Made by a program: the position numbers and the translations under genes
Notes under the pieces: model-generated
Databases searched by the model: none
The model's input: only the letters and a program-made list of their open reading frames with translations
Told to the model about the DNA's origin: nothing
In this document: positions 14,493-22,402 of the stretch, one piece after another
Layout: each line of letters begins with the position of its first letter
Numbering within the stretch: position 1 is the first letter of the stretch
Assembly: GCA_017646825.1 (NCBI GenBank)
Contig: JAGCLT010000079.1
Span: 1 to 33,843, forward strand
Length of the DNA: 33,843 nt
Direction: 5' to 3'
Origin: Clostridia bacterium
GTDB lineage: Bacteria > Bacillota > Clostridia > Monoglobales > Firm-18

Positions 14493-16235
14493 CTATTCTG
14501 TTTTATTGACAGGAAGTTTTATTATAACTTCTGTACCCTGTCCTACATCGCTGTCGATGTAAATTGTGCCGTTATGCAGTTTTATAATTTCGTAAGCAAT
14601 GGAAAGTCCAAGACCTGTGCCGCCCTGTTCACGGGAACGGTGCTTGTCAACTCTGTAAAACCTTTCGAAGATTTTGGGCAGAGACTCTTTCGGAATACCT
14701 ATGCCGTTGTCTTTAATTTTGATGTATGCCTCGTTATATAAAAATCCTGCATAGACGTTTATTACGCCGTCATCGCCTGTATATTTTACTGAGTTGGAAA
14801 TTATGTTTGTTATAACCTGCTCTATTCTGTCACGGTCTGCAGAAACTGGAGGTATTTCGCTTGACAAAGTATAATTAATAACTTTACCGTTGTTTTTTGC
14901 ATCTACCGACAGTTTGGTAACTACCTCGTAAAGGAGTTTGTCTAAAGAAAATTTGGTTTTTACAATTGACAGTTTTCTGTGGTCAAGACTGCTTAATGTA
15001 AGCAAATCTTTAACAAGTCTTGTCATTCTGTCAACTTCGTTACCGATTACGTTTAAGTAGTACTTGTCCTCTTCGTTTTCCGTGTTGTCAATCATTGTTT
15101 CTGAATATGTTTTAATTGTGGTAAGAGGAGTACGGAGTTCGTGGGATACGTTTGCCACAAATTCACGGCGTGAAAGTTCAAGTCTTTGAATTTCTGTAAT
15201 ATCGTGAAGCACTACAACTACGCCGTTACTTAATCTTTCGTTATCTGACTTAAATGTAGCAAAGTAGGCTTTTAAGTATTTGTTGTTTACATCTATGTCT
15301 TTTTCTACCAGATTTTTCTTTAAGTATAACATTTCTTCCATCGAAACATTAAGTCCCAAAGAATTAAAGTATTCGTCAAAAGTGATTTTCTTGTTTTTGC
15401 GAAGACCTAATAATGAGTAGGCTGTAGCGTTTATAAGCACCAGTTTCTGATTGGAGTCAAAAGCAAGTACGCCGTCGTTCATGTGCTGAAGAATTGTTTC
15501 CAGTTTGTTTTTCTCCTGGGATATTTCGTCCATTGAATTTTTAATCATTACTGCCATATCGTTAAAGGTGGAAGCAAGTTTGCCTAACTCGTCATCTGAT
15601 TTAACGTCAATTTTTTGCAGGTAGTTACCGCCTGCGATGTTTTCTGCTTTGTTGGTAATGTTGATAATAGGTCTTGTAAGAGTCTTTGACATAAAAAAGC
15701 CTAAAAGCATGGAAATAAGCACACCGAAAAGCAAAGCCTGTGCAATAATTAAGATTACATTGTGATTAATGTCAAGTAGTTCCGCTTTTGTGTCTCTTAC
15801 ATAGATAATATGATTGTTTAAGGGATAAGCATAGTCAATATAATCTGTATTTACATTTGTGGTACTGCCGATGTTTCCTGCCATTGCTGCAATAATGTTG
15901 TCTGTAATTCCTCCCTGGTAGTAATCCTTTGAACCTGAAATGATTTCGGCACTTGTTTTGTCAAGAATGAAATAATCTCTGTTGGAGTTAAGACCAAGAC
16001 GACCTGAATAAGCATCAAGTATTGTTTTTAATGCATTGGCAGGTTGGTCATTGTTTTCTGCGTCCTGAAGCTGGTCTGTAAGTTCAGGTAAAAAACTAAG
16101 GGACATTTCCTGGGCAAAGGAACGGTGGTAAAAGTCTGTGATGCGTTCCTGCATAAATGTACCGAATGCAACGAGAATTGCCACAACCAGTATTACAAAC
16201 ATTGTTACAAGTTTCCATTGAATAGATTTAAACAA
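14493..16235 (-). CDS. walK: WalK-like sensor histidine kinase
   Basis: 580 residues. Membrane helices at ~9-29 and ~158-181 flank an exterior sensor of ~130 residues. Then come HAMP (~182-235), PAS (~245-350, MNDGVLAFDSNQKLVLINA), HisKA with phosphoacceptor H365 (FVANVSHELRTPLTT), and HATPase (~430-577: N-box ISNSVKYT, DNGIGIP, GGTGLGLSIAYE). The N-terminal FKSIQWKL resembles WalK FxSIQFK. It should phosphorylate the WalR at 11780-12487. TTG start at 16235 follows AAAGGA and lies 4 bp after the rdgB stop, so it is coupled to rdgB. Unlike the usual walRK operon, kinase and regulator are on opposite strands, separated by a CLC gene and sigK. PhoR is the alternative name. Confidence 0.85.
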   Translation of the reverse strand: MFKSIQWKLVTMFVILVVAILVAFGTFMQERITDFYHRSFAQEMSLSFLPELTDQLQDAENNDQPANALKTILDAYSGRLGLNSNRDYFILDKTSAEIISGSKDYYQGGITDNIIAAMAGNIGSTTNVNTDYIDYAYPLNNHIIYVRDTKAELLDINHNVILIIAQALLFGVLISMLLGFFMSKTLTRPIINITNKAENIAGGNYLQKIDVKSDDELGKLASTFNDMAVMIKNSMDEISQEKNKLETILQHMNDGVLAFDSNQKLVLINATAYSLLGLRKNKKITFDEYFNSLGLNVSMEEMLYLKKNLVEKDIDVNNKYLKAYFATFKSDNERLSNGVVVVLHDITEIQRLELSRREFVANVSHELRTPLTTIKTYSETMIDNTENEEDKYYLNVIGNEVDRMTRLVKDLLTLSSLDHRKLSIVKTKFSLDKLLYEVVTKLSVDAKNNGKVINYTLSSEIPPVSADRDRIEQVITNIISNSVKYTGDDGVINVYAGFLYNEAYIKIKDNGIGIPKESLPKIFERFYRVDKHRSREQGGTGLGLSIAYEIIKLHNGTIYIDSDVGQGTEVIIKLPVNKTE

Positions 16236-16239
16236 TAGA

Positions 16240-16821
16240 TTACACTTCCTTTAATTTCTCTTTTATTCCCTTTAGTGCCATAGCCCTGTGGCTTATACTG
16301 TTTTTCTGCTCTGCAGTTATTTCTGCAGAAGTTTTACCGTACTCGGGAAGATAGAAAAGACAGTCGTACCCAAATCCCCCTGTGCCTTTCATTTCAAAAT
16401 CTATAGTGCCGTGAAACTGACCTTCGTGGGAAATGATTTTGCCGTCGGGAAATACCACTACCATAGCGCAGGTAAAGTGGGCGTTTCTGTTTTTTATACC
16501 CTCCATATTTTTAAGAAGCAACAAGTTGTTGTCAAGGTCGTTGCCTGTATTACTGTAACGTGCAGAATATATTCCGGGAGCACCGTTTAACGCATCTACA
16601 CAAAGACCGCTGTCGTCTGCCATGGTAATTTCACCGCAAAGTTTCATGATTTCCGTTGCTTTTTTTGTGGCGTTACCTAAAAATGTATCTGCATCTTCGT
16701 CAACTTCTATGTCTATGCCCATCTCTTCCATAGACACGAAATTGTACGGCATATCTTTAAAAATATCTTTTATTTCTTTTAATTTACCTTTGTTTTTTGT
16801 TGCAACTACAATTGTTTTCAT
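16240..16821 (-). CDS. rdgB: XTP/dITP diphosphatase (RdgB/HAM1)
   Basis: 193 residues. It hydrolyses non-canonical purine triphosphates (XTP, dITP) to monophosphates, cleaning the nucleotide pool. Visible family motifs: ATKNKGKLKEI (~7-17), ADDSGL (~68-73), GAPGIYSARY (~80-89), GTGGFGYDCLF (~147-156) and SHRAMALK near the end. The GFGYDPLF motif has Cys in place of Pro, a minor oddity. ATG at 16821 is preceded by AGGAG 8 bases away. It is the first gene of an rdgB-walK operon driven by the promoter at 16846-16874. Confidence 0.96.
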   Translation of the reverse strand: MKTIVVATKNKGKLKEIKDIFKDMPYNFVSMEEMGIDIEVDEDADTFLGNATKKATEIMKLCGEITMADDSGLCVDALNGAPGIYSARYSNTGNDLDNNLLLLKNMEGIKNRNAHFTCAMVVVFPDGKIISHEGQFHGTIDFEMKGTGGFGYDCLFYLPEYGKTSAEITAEQKNSISHRAMALKGIKEKLKEV

Positions 16822-16845
16822 AAACTAAACTCCTTTGCTGATAAA

Positions 16846-16874
16846 ATTATATCACAAAAGTTGAGGCATTTAAA
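16846..16874 (-). promoter_or_regulatory. Promoter of rdgB-walK
   Basis: On the minus strand TTTAAA (16874-16869), a 17-bp spacer and TATAAT (16851-16846). It has an extended -10: TGTGATATAAT. Confidence 0.65.
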
Positions 16875-16892
16875 GTATTTTTTAAAAATATA

Positions 16893-16922
16893 TTGATTTA
16901 TTAAGATGTGATGTGATATAAT
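16893..16922 (+). promoter_or_regulatory. Promoter of the NahK-like kinase gene
   Basis: TTGATT (16893-16898), an 18-bp spacer and TATAAT (16917-16922), again with an extended -10 (TGTGATATAAT). Confidence 0.7.
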
Positions 16923-16955
16923 GAACGGGATTAAAAGGAAAGAGGTGGTACGTAA

Positions 16956-18026
16956 ATGAATTATAACTTGACTGAAGTTTTAGCAAGGTTCGGAATTTCG
17001 GGCAGTGCATCAAGATACGGTAACGGCCACATAAACGATACATATTTAACTGATGACGGGAAATACATTTTGCAGCGTATTAACGCAAATGTGTTTAAAA
17101 ATCCCGATGATGTTATGAATAATATTTTAGCGGTAACCAAACACATGAGAGAGTCTCTTAAAAAGTTGGGCAGAGACTATGAACGTGAAACCATGACGGT
17201 TATAAATACTGTTGGCGGCAAACCCTATTATCTTACAGAAGAGGGCGACTTTTTCAGAGTATATTTGTTTATCAGTGACACAATTACATATCAGATGGTT
17301 GAAGACCCTGAGATTTTCTATAATGCAGCAAAAGCGTTTGGTGACTTTCAGAAGATGATAGCAGATTTCCCTGCAGATAAATTAAACGAAACTATAAAAG
17401 ATTTCCATAACACAAAAGTAAGATATGAGAACTTTAAAAATTCTGTGGCACAGAACAAATCAGGCAGAGCAGAGGAAGTAGAAGAAGAAATCAAATTTGT
17501 TACAGACAGAGAGCATTACTGCGATGTGGTAAATCAGGCTATAAAGGATAAAACTGTTCCTCTTCGTGTAACTCATAACGATACAAAATTAAATAACGTA
17601 CTTATGGATAAAGAAACAGGCAAAGGTGTTTGTGTAATTGACCTTGATACTGTAATGCCCGGCTCACTTTTATACGACTGCGGCGATTCATTAAGATTTG
17701 GTACAAATACTGCAAAGGAAGACGAGGCCGATTTGTCAAAAGTTTCCTGCAGTCTGGAGTATTTTGAAGCATTTACAAAAGGCTTTATGGAAGTAATGTC
17801 AGACACTATGACAGAAAAAGAAATTGAGTTGTTGCCGTTCTCTGCAATTCTTATGACCTTTGAATGTGGTATGAGATTTTTGGCAGACCACATTGACGGC
17901 GATACATACTTCAGAATTTCAAGACCTAATCATAATCTTGACAGAGCAAGAAACCAGTTCAAACTTGTTTATGATATGGAACAGAAACTACCCCAGATGA
18001 AAGAGATTGTAAATAAATACAGATAA
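16956..18026 (+). CDS. N-acetylhexosamine 1-kinase-like sugar kinase
   Basis: 356 residues, aminoglycoside-phosphotransferase fold. It resembles Bifidobacterium NahK throughout (359 aa): GHINDTYL with ILQRIN near the N-terminus, FGDFQ, VTHNDTKLNNVLMD with the catalytic Asp ~209, IDLDTVMPGSLLYD with the metal Asp, DSLRFGTNTA, and ECGMRFLADH. NahK phosphorylates GlcNAc, GalNAc and related sugars at C1 in the salvage of lacto-N-biose and mucin glycans. Other members of the group have unknown substrates, so specificity is open. AGAGGTG at 16941-16947 precedes ATG 16956. It is divergent from rdgB and has its own terminator. No lacto-N-biose phosphorylase or epimerase accompanies it here. Confidence 0.85.
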   Translation: MNYNLTEVLARFGISGSASRYGNGHINDTYLTDDGKYILQRINANVFKNPDDVMNNILAVTKHMRESLKKLGRDYERETMTVINTVGGKPYYLTEEGDFFRVYLFISDTITYQMVEDPEIFYNAAKAFGDFQKMIADFPADKLNETIKDFHNTKVRYENFKNSVAQNKSGRAEEVEEEIKFVTDREHYCDVVNQAIKDKTVPLRVTHNDTKLNNVLMDKETGKGVCVIDLDTVMPGSLLYDCGDSLRFGTNTAKEDEADLSKVSCSLEYFEAFTKGFMEVMSDTMTEKEIELLPFSAILMTFECGMRFLADHIDGDTYFRISRPNHNLDRARNQFKLVYDMEQKLPQMKEIVNKYR

Positions 18027-18031
18027 TTTGT

Positions 18032-18059
18032 AAAAGACTATTCATTAAAATAGTCTTTT
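18032..18059. terminator. Intrinsic terminator after the kinase gene
   Basis: AAAAGACTATT (18032-18042) pairs with AATAGTCTTTT (18049-18059), 11 bp, loop of 6, with T-rich 3' arm. Its stem can work in both directions. It lies only 17 bp before the first chrA gene, which has no obvious promoter of its own, so leaky read-through is possible. Confidence 0.82.
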
Positions 18060-18076
18060 GTGCAAGGGAGATATAT

Positions 18077-18622
18077 ATGAAGAAAATTTTACAGTTGTTC
18101 TGGGCATTTTTCAAAATCGGTGCATTTACTTTTGGGGGCGGGTACGCTATGATACCCCTTATTCAGGGAGAAATTGCCGAAAACAAAAAATGGATTACTG
18201 ATGAAGAAATACTTGAAATAATAGCTATAGCAGAGTCAACTCCCGGACCTATTGCTATAAATTCGGCGACATTTGTGGGCTACCGTGTGGCAGGTTTCTT
18301 TGGAGCTATGTTTGCAACTTTGGGAGTAGTTCTTCCGTCCTTTATAATTATCCTTATAGTTTCTTTCTTTTTAAACCAGTTTAAAGAGAACAAGTATGTA
18401 AATTATGCGTTTTTTGGTATAAGAGCAGGGGTGCTTGCACTTATAATAAAGGCTCTTGTATCTATGTATAAAAAAGCACCTAAGGGAATTGTGCCTTATA
18501 TTATTATGGGCGTTTCCTTTATCCTTGCAGGTATAGTTAAAATAAATGTTATAATTGTAATAATTATAAGCGGTGTCACAGGGTTTGTTACTTATACTTT
18601 AAAAAGGAGGAAAGAACAGTGA
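18077..18622 (+). CDS. Chromate transporter family protein, half-size (ChrA, first of a pair)
   Basis: 181 residues, about six hydrophobic segments. The ChrA motif FFKIGAFTFGGGYAMIPL is at ~11-28 and ESTPGPIAINSATFVGYR at ~56-73. This is the short single-domain type that works as a heteropair with a second half-size protein, unlike the fused ~400-residue ChrA. The family includes chromate exporters, but in many anaerobes the natural anion is unknown. AAGGGAG precedes ATG 18077. The stop overlaps the next gene by four bases. Confidence 0.9.
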   Translation: MKKILQLFWAFFKIGAFTFGGGYAMIPLIQGEIAENKKWITDEEILEIIAIAESTPGPIAINSATFVGYRVAGFFGAMFATLGVVLPSFIIILIVSFFLNQFKENKYVNYAFFGIRAGVLALIIKALVSMYKKAPKGIVPYIIMGVSFILAGIVKINVIIVIIISGVTGFVTYTLKRRKEQ

Positions 18623-19155
18623 TTTTTCTGGAACTTTTTCTTACCTTCTTTAAAATAGGGGCATTTACCTTTGGGGGCGGATATGCAATGCTCCCTTTAA
18701 TTCAGGAGGCGGTTTTACAAAAAAACTGGCTTGGTCTTGAAGAAGTAATAAACTTTATTGCTGTGAGCGAAAGCACTCCGGGCCCTTTTGCAATCAATAT
18801 GGCCACTTATGTAGGAAATGTTATGGGAGGGGTTTTCGGTGCCTTTTGTGCTACCCTCGGCGTGGTGCTTCCGTCGTTTATTATAATACTGAGTGTGGCA
18901 AAGTGCTTTGACAAATTTAAAAACAGCTACAGTGTAAAAGGTATTATGTCAGGACTAAAGCCTGCGGTTGTGGGTCTTATCGGCTCTGCAGTTTTGTCTA
19001 TAGGAAAAACTGCACTTGTAACATCTGCAGTTTATTTCTCTTTAGCAATATTTTTAGTATCTCTGGTGATGGCTTTTAAGAAAGTTCACCCCATTGTGAT
19101 TATTTTAATTACTGCAGTTTTAGGTATAATATTTGGTATTGCGTTTGGGATTTAA
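18619..19155 (+). CDS. Chromate transporter family protein, half-size (ChrA, second of a pair)
   Basis: 178 residues with the same signatures as its neighbour: FFKIGAFTFGGGYAMLPL near the start, ESTPGPFAINMATYVGN, and TLGVVLPSFIIIL. GTG start at 18619 is preceded by AGGAGG at 18605-18610, and its first codon overlaps the TGA of the first half, so translation is coupled. The two halves probably insert in opposite orientation to form one transporter, as known for paired short ChrA. It is followed directly by the NodB-like gene. Confidence 0.9.
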   Translation: MIFLELFLTFFKIGAFTFGGGYAMLPLIQEAVLQKNWLGLEEVINFIAVSESTPGPFAINMATYVGNVMGGVFGAFCATLGVVLPSFIIILSVAKCFDKFKNSYSVKGIMSGLKPAVVGLIGSAVLSIGKTALVTSAVYFSLAIFLVSLVMAFKKVHPIVIILITAVLGIIFGIAFGI

Positions 19156-19168
19156 GGAGGATATTAAA

Positions 19169-20104
19169 ATGAACAAAAAAGCGTATTTTTACATTGACGA
19201 TGTTATCTGGCCTTTTCGCGACATCGCAAATGAACGACCAAAGTCAATTTTTGACCAGAGACTTCTTAAAATACTGAAAGAAGCCCACGACAGGTACGGA
19301 CTTACTGTAACGCTTAACTGTTTTTACCGCACAGACTATTCATATACCGATGTGGAATTTGATTTAAGTATGATGCCTGATGACTATAAGGCAGAGTGGG
19401 AAGCAAACTCACACTGGCTTAAACTTGGCTATCACTCAAAACAGGAATTCCCCGATTACCCGTTGATTAATGTATCTTACGAAGATATGAAAAACGAGTA
19501 CACACGTTTTGCCAATGAGGTTAAACGATTTGCCGGGGAAAATGTTTTAATGGAGTCAATTAACCCTCACTGGTGGCCAGTAAGTAAAGACGGTTGCAGA
19601 GCCTTAAGAGACTGCGGAATAAAACTTTTCAGTTGTACTTACGGTGAAACAAGAGAATACAACGGAGATCCCGCAAGCCTGCCTTACGGTCACGCTTTCC
19701 GATTGCTTCAAAACAGAAAACCCGAATCAAAATTATTCTATAGACCTGGTCGTGACCAGTCAGTTGCAAATTCTCTTTGCGGGTATAATCACTTATATAC
19801 AGAAGAGGGCGAAACAACTTTCGGTACATTCAAGACTGTGTATAAAGAGGAACTTGGAATACATTTCAAAAGATTTGGTAACGGTGTTTGCTTAAATACC
19901 TGTCCCCTTGATGAAATTGAAGGTGATCTGTTGCCGAAAACAGATAAAGAGTATATATGCTTTGCTACTCACGAACAGTACGCATATCCCGAATACTATG
20001 CATATCAGCCGGAAACAAAAGAAAAATTATTCAAGACTTGCGACGTGCTGGAAAAAGCGGGATATGAATATTTCTTTGTGGATGAATGTCTTGATATTGA
20101 ATAA
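19169..20104 (+). CDS. Uncharacterised NodB-like (carbohydrate deacetylase-fold) protein
   Basis: 311 residues, no signal peptide and so probably cytoplasmic. I do not recognise a named family. The opening KAYFYIDDVIWPFRDIA resembles the first motif of NodB/polysaccharide-deacetylase barrels (usually TFDDG), with D10 and D11. A later GYHSKQEFPDYPL (H89) could be the metal-binding HSxx motif. NPHWWPVSKDG and ATHEQYAYPEY give further aromatic/His stretches. A deacetylase or other hydrolase on a sugar substrate is a guess. The true start is ATG 19169, with AAGGAGG at 19154-19160; an upstream in-frame start at 19133 lacks a site and overlaps chrA. It sits between the ChrA pair and a sugar isomerase-like gene, all closely spaced. 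Confidence 0.75.
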   Translation: MNKKAYFYIDDVIWPFRDIANERPKSIFDQRLLKILKEAHDRYGLTVTLNCFYRTDYSYTDVEFDLSMMPDDYKAEWEANSHWLKLGYHSKQEFPDYPLINVSYEDMKNEYTRFANEVKRFAGENVLMESINPHWWPVSKDGCRALRDCGIKLFSCTYGETREYNGDPASLPYGHAFRLLQNRKPESKLFYRPGRDQSVANSLCGYNHLYTEEGETTFGTFKTVYKEELGIHFKRFGNGVCLNTCPLDEIEGDLLPKTDKEYICFATHEQYAYPEYYAYQPETKEKLFKTCDVLEKAGYEYFFVDECLDIE

Positions 20105-20120
20105 TGGAGAGTGATGTTTT

Positions 20121-20987
20121 ATGAAGTTAGCAGTAAACACAAGTCAATTGTACAGAATAGGAGGTATGGACAAAGCGATCGACTATCTTATAGGCGCAGG
20201 ATTTGATGCGTTGGATTTTTCGTTTTCGGAAGACTTTTTTGAACAGTTACCAAAAGACAAAGAGTATTACACTGAACTCCGAAAAAAAGTCGAGGCAAGG
20301 GGTGTTGTTTTTAATCAGGCACACGCGCCTGCACCTTCCAGTTTTGTTGACCCCGAGCAGAACAAAAAAATGTTTGATGATATTGTATCATCTATGAAAA
20401 GAGCGTCTTATTTAGGTGTAAAAAATATTGTTGTTCATCCTTGTCAGCACTTTAGTTATGATAATAAAGGAGTGCCGGAAGCTCTGTTTGAGTACAATAT
20501 GGATTTTTATAAAAGCCTGATACCTTATGCAGAAGAGTACGGCATCCGTGTTGCTATTGAAAATATGTGGCAGTACCCCGGAATGATCAGCCACTCCACA
20601 TGCTCCCGTCCTGATGAGATGATTCGATATTTTGATTCTCTTAACAACGACAGTTTTGTATGTTGTCTGGATATAGGTCACGCAGTATTGGTTCGAGAAA
20701 ACCCTGATGATTTTATCCGCAAACTGGGAAACAAGCGTCTTGGTTGCTTACATGTGCATGATGTTGACGGAACTCGCGATACTCATACACTTCCGTATTT
20801 TGGCGTAACCCGCTGGGACGATGTTATGGAAGCACTTGCAGAAATTGATTACAAAGGCGACCTTACATACGAAGTGGTATCAGGTTACTATGTTAGAAAG
20901 CCCGAAGCATTGATGGAACATTATGTAAAACTTATGGAACAAACAGGAAGATACTTGATTGATATATTTGAAAAAGCCAAGAAATAA
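20121..20987 (+). CDS. Sugar phosphate isomerase/epimerase family protein (xylose isomerase-like TIM barrel)
   Basis: 288 residues, AP-endonuclease-2 fold. Metal ligands can be traced: Glu in VAIENMWQYPG, Asp in CLDIGHA, His in LHVHDVDGTRD, and Glu in LTYEVVSGYY. QAHAPAPSS and NIVVHPCQHFSY mark other barrel strands. Such proteins act on keto- or aldose sugars (tagatose 3-epimerase, hydroxypyruvate isomerase, 2-keto-myo-inositol dehydratase relatives). The substrate here is not clear from the sequence. GGAGAG at 20106-20111 precedes ATG 20121. It is the last gene of the ChrA-NodB-like operon. Confidence 0.85.
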   Translation: MKLAVNTSQLYRIGGMDKAIDYLIGAGFDALDFSFSEDFFEQLPKDKEYYTELRKKVEARGVVFNQAHAPAPSSFVDPEQNKKMFDDIVSSMKRASYLGVKNIVVHPCQHFSYDNKGVPEALFEYNMDFYKSLIPYAEEYGIRVAIENMWQYPGMISHSTCSRPDEMIRYFDSLNNDSFVCCLDIGHAVLVRENPDDFIRKLGNKRLGCLHVHDVDGTRDTHTLPYFGVTRWDDVMEALAEIDYKGDLTYEVVSGYYVRKPEALMEHYVKLMEQTGRYLIDIFEKAKK

Positions 20988-20994
20988 AAAAATG

Positions 20995-21018
20995 GCCCAT
21001 ATCCTGATGGATATGGGC
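20995..21018. terminator. Bidirectional intrinsic terminator
   Basis: A 10-bp perfect stem, GCCCATATCC (20995-21004) with GGATATGGGC (21009-21018), loop TGAT. It is flanked by an A-run on the left and TTATTTTATT on the right, so it ends the isomerase gene (+) and the flavoprotein gene (-). Confidence 0.92.
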
Positions 21019-21023
21019 TTATT

Positions 21024-22214
21024 TTATTGTTCTATACTTTTTGCAATCTCCTGTGCCATATTTTCAATTTCGTTTTTGTCATACATTGCGGATTTAATTG
21101 TAACATTGTTTTCCAGAATAGTTATGTCTTTCATTGAACTCAAAATTTCCGTTGCAAGTTTTGTGAAAGCAGGCGCCCAACTTCCGTTTTGTATAAGTCC
21201 TACTGTTCTGTTTTGAACATTAAGGGCTTTTAAGTCATGCAAAAATGTTTCTGTGGGCGGATATATGCCGTTGTTGTATGTGGGTGATGCAATTACAATA
21301 TGACTGCATCTGAAACATTCCGAGACAAGGTAAGAAAAATGTGTGGTGGAAATATCATATACCACAATTTTTTTAACGCCGTTTTTCGCCAGTTCCGAAG
21401 CCAGAGCGTTTGCAACAGACTGCGTGTTGCCGTACATAGATGCGTATGCAATCATTACCGCCTTTTCTTCAGGCTGGTAACTGCTCCACTTCTGATACTT
21501 GTCTATAATTACATTTAAATCTTTACGCCATACTGGACCGTGCAAAGGACAAATTGTTTCTATTTCAAGTGCGGAGGCTTTGTTAAGAAGCGCCTGCACC
21601 TGGGGACCGTATTTGCCTACTATGTTTGAGTAGTAGCGTCTGGCTTCGCTCATATCAAAGTGCGCTTCGTCGCAGAATATATTACCGTTTAATGCTCCGA
21701 AAGTACCGAAAGCGTCTGCAGAATATAATGTTTTGTCGTAACTGTCATAAGTTACCATTGCTTCTGGCCAGTGTACCATTGGTGCCATAACAAAGTTAAG
21801 AGTGTGTTTGCCAAGTGATAAGGTGTCTCCCTCTTTTACAGTTAAGTAAGAAACGTCAGAAAGTGACGGGAAAAATTGTGAAATCAACTTAACTGTTTTG
21901 TCATTTGCAACTACCTGCACTCCCTGGTATTTGTCGACAAGGTCTTTTAGCATAGCACAGTGGTCAGGCTCCATATGGTTTACTATAATGTAGTCAGGTC
22001 TTTTTCCTTCTAATACATATTCGATATTTTCCATAAACTGTCTTCCGCAGCTCTGGTCAACTGTATCTAAAATTGCAATTTTTTCGTCTTTGATTACGTA
22101 TGAATTGTAGGAGACCCCGTTTGTAAGGGGGAATATGTTTTCAAACAGATTTATACGTCTGTCGTTTGCACCTACCCAGAAACAATCATTGTTTATCATT
22201 TGTGTAGAATTCAT
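21024..22214 (-). CDS. fprA: Flavodiiron protein (FprA/ROO family)
   Basis: 396 residues, a metallo-beta-lactamase-like diiron domain (~1-250) followed by a flavodoxin domain (~255-396). Diiron ligands: H80-x-E82-x-D84-H85 (VNHMEPDHC), His in APMVHWPEAM, Asp in YSADAFG, and His in CPLHGPVW. FMN binding: ASMYGNTQSVA, and ASPTYNNG later. It reduces O2 (and in some cases NO) to water in anaerobes, protecting the cell. The start ATG 22214 is chosen because AAAGGA lies ~9 bases upstream. ATG codons further up (22247, and 22223) would place this site inside the gene. Single-gene unit, convergent with the isomerase and divergent from rpoB. Confidence 0.93.
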   Translation of the reverse strand: MNSTQMINNDCFWVGANDRRINLFENIFPLTNGVSYNSYVIKDEKIAILDTVDQSCGRQFMENIEYVLEGKRPDYIIVNHMEPDHCAMLKDLVDKYQGVQVVANDKTVKLISQFFPSLSDVSYLTVKEGDTLSLGKHTLNFVMAPMVHWPEAMVTYDSYDKTLYSADAFGTFGALNGNIFCDEAHFDMSEARRYYSNIVGKYGPQVQALLNKASALEIETICPLHGPVWRKDLNVIIDKYQKWSSYQPEEKAVMIAYASMYGNTQSVANALASELAKNGVKKIVVYDISTTHFSYLVSECFRCSHIVIASPTYNNGIYPPTETFLHDLKALNVQNRTVGLIQNGSWAPAFTKLATEILSSMKDITILENNVTIKSAMYDKNEIENMAQEIAKSIEQ

Positions 22215-22237
22215 ATCTATCATTCCTTTCGGATTAT

Positions 22238-22266
22238 ATTGTACCATAAATTATAACAATATGCAA
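22238..22266 (-). promoter_or_regulatory. Possible promoter of fprA
   Basis: On the minus strand TTGCAT (22266-22261), a 17-bp spacer, TACAAT (22243-22238), ~24 bp before the start. The -35 is only a partial match. Confidence 0.4.
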
Positions 22267-22285
22267 AATATTTTTTGAAATAGTA

Positions 22286-22314
22286 TTGACAGTTGGAATT
22301 TTATGTGATATTAT
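22286..22314 (+). promoter_or_regulatory. Strong promoter of rpoBC
   Basis: Perfect -35 TTGACA (22286-22291), 17-bp spacer, TATTAT (22309-22314) with extended -10 TGTGATATTAT. It lies ~90 bp before rpoB, giving a leader with no obvious strong hairpin. Confidence 0.85.
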
Positions 22315-22390
22315 ATATAATCTAGTATGATGGGTATTATGCCTTTTTATGTAAAAATGTCAAAAATAAGGATTAAGTATAAATTTTAAC

Positions 22391-22397
22391 GAGGTGA
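22391..22397 (+). promoter_or_regulatory. Ribosome binding site that fixes the rpoB start
   Basis: GAGGTGA ends five bases before TTG 22403. A GTG at 22394 is in frame but is part of the site, so it is not the start. Confidence 0.75.
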
Positions 22398-22402
22398 TTG
22401 TA

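Noticed and set aside
22394-22402. GTG start for rpoB three codons earlier
   Set aside because: The GTG is inside the GAGGTGA ribosome site; TTG 22403 fits better.
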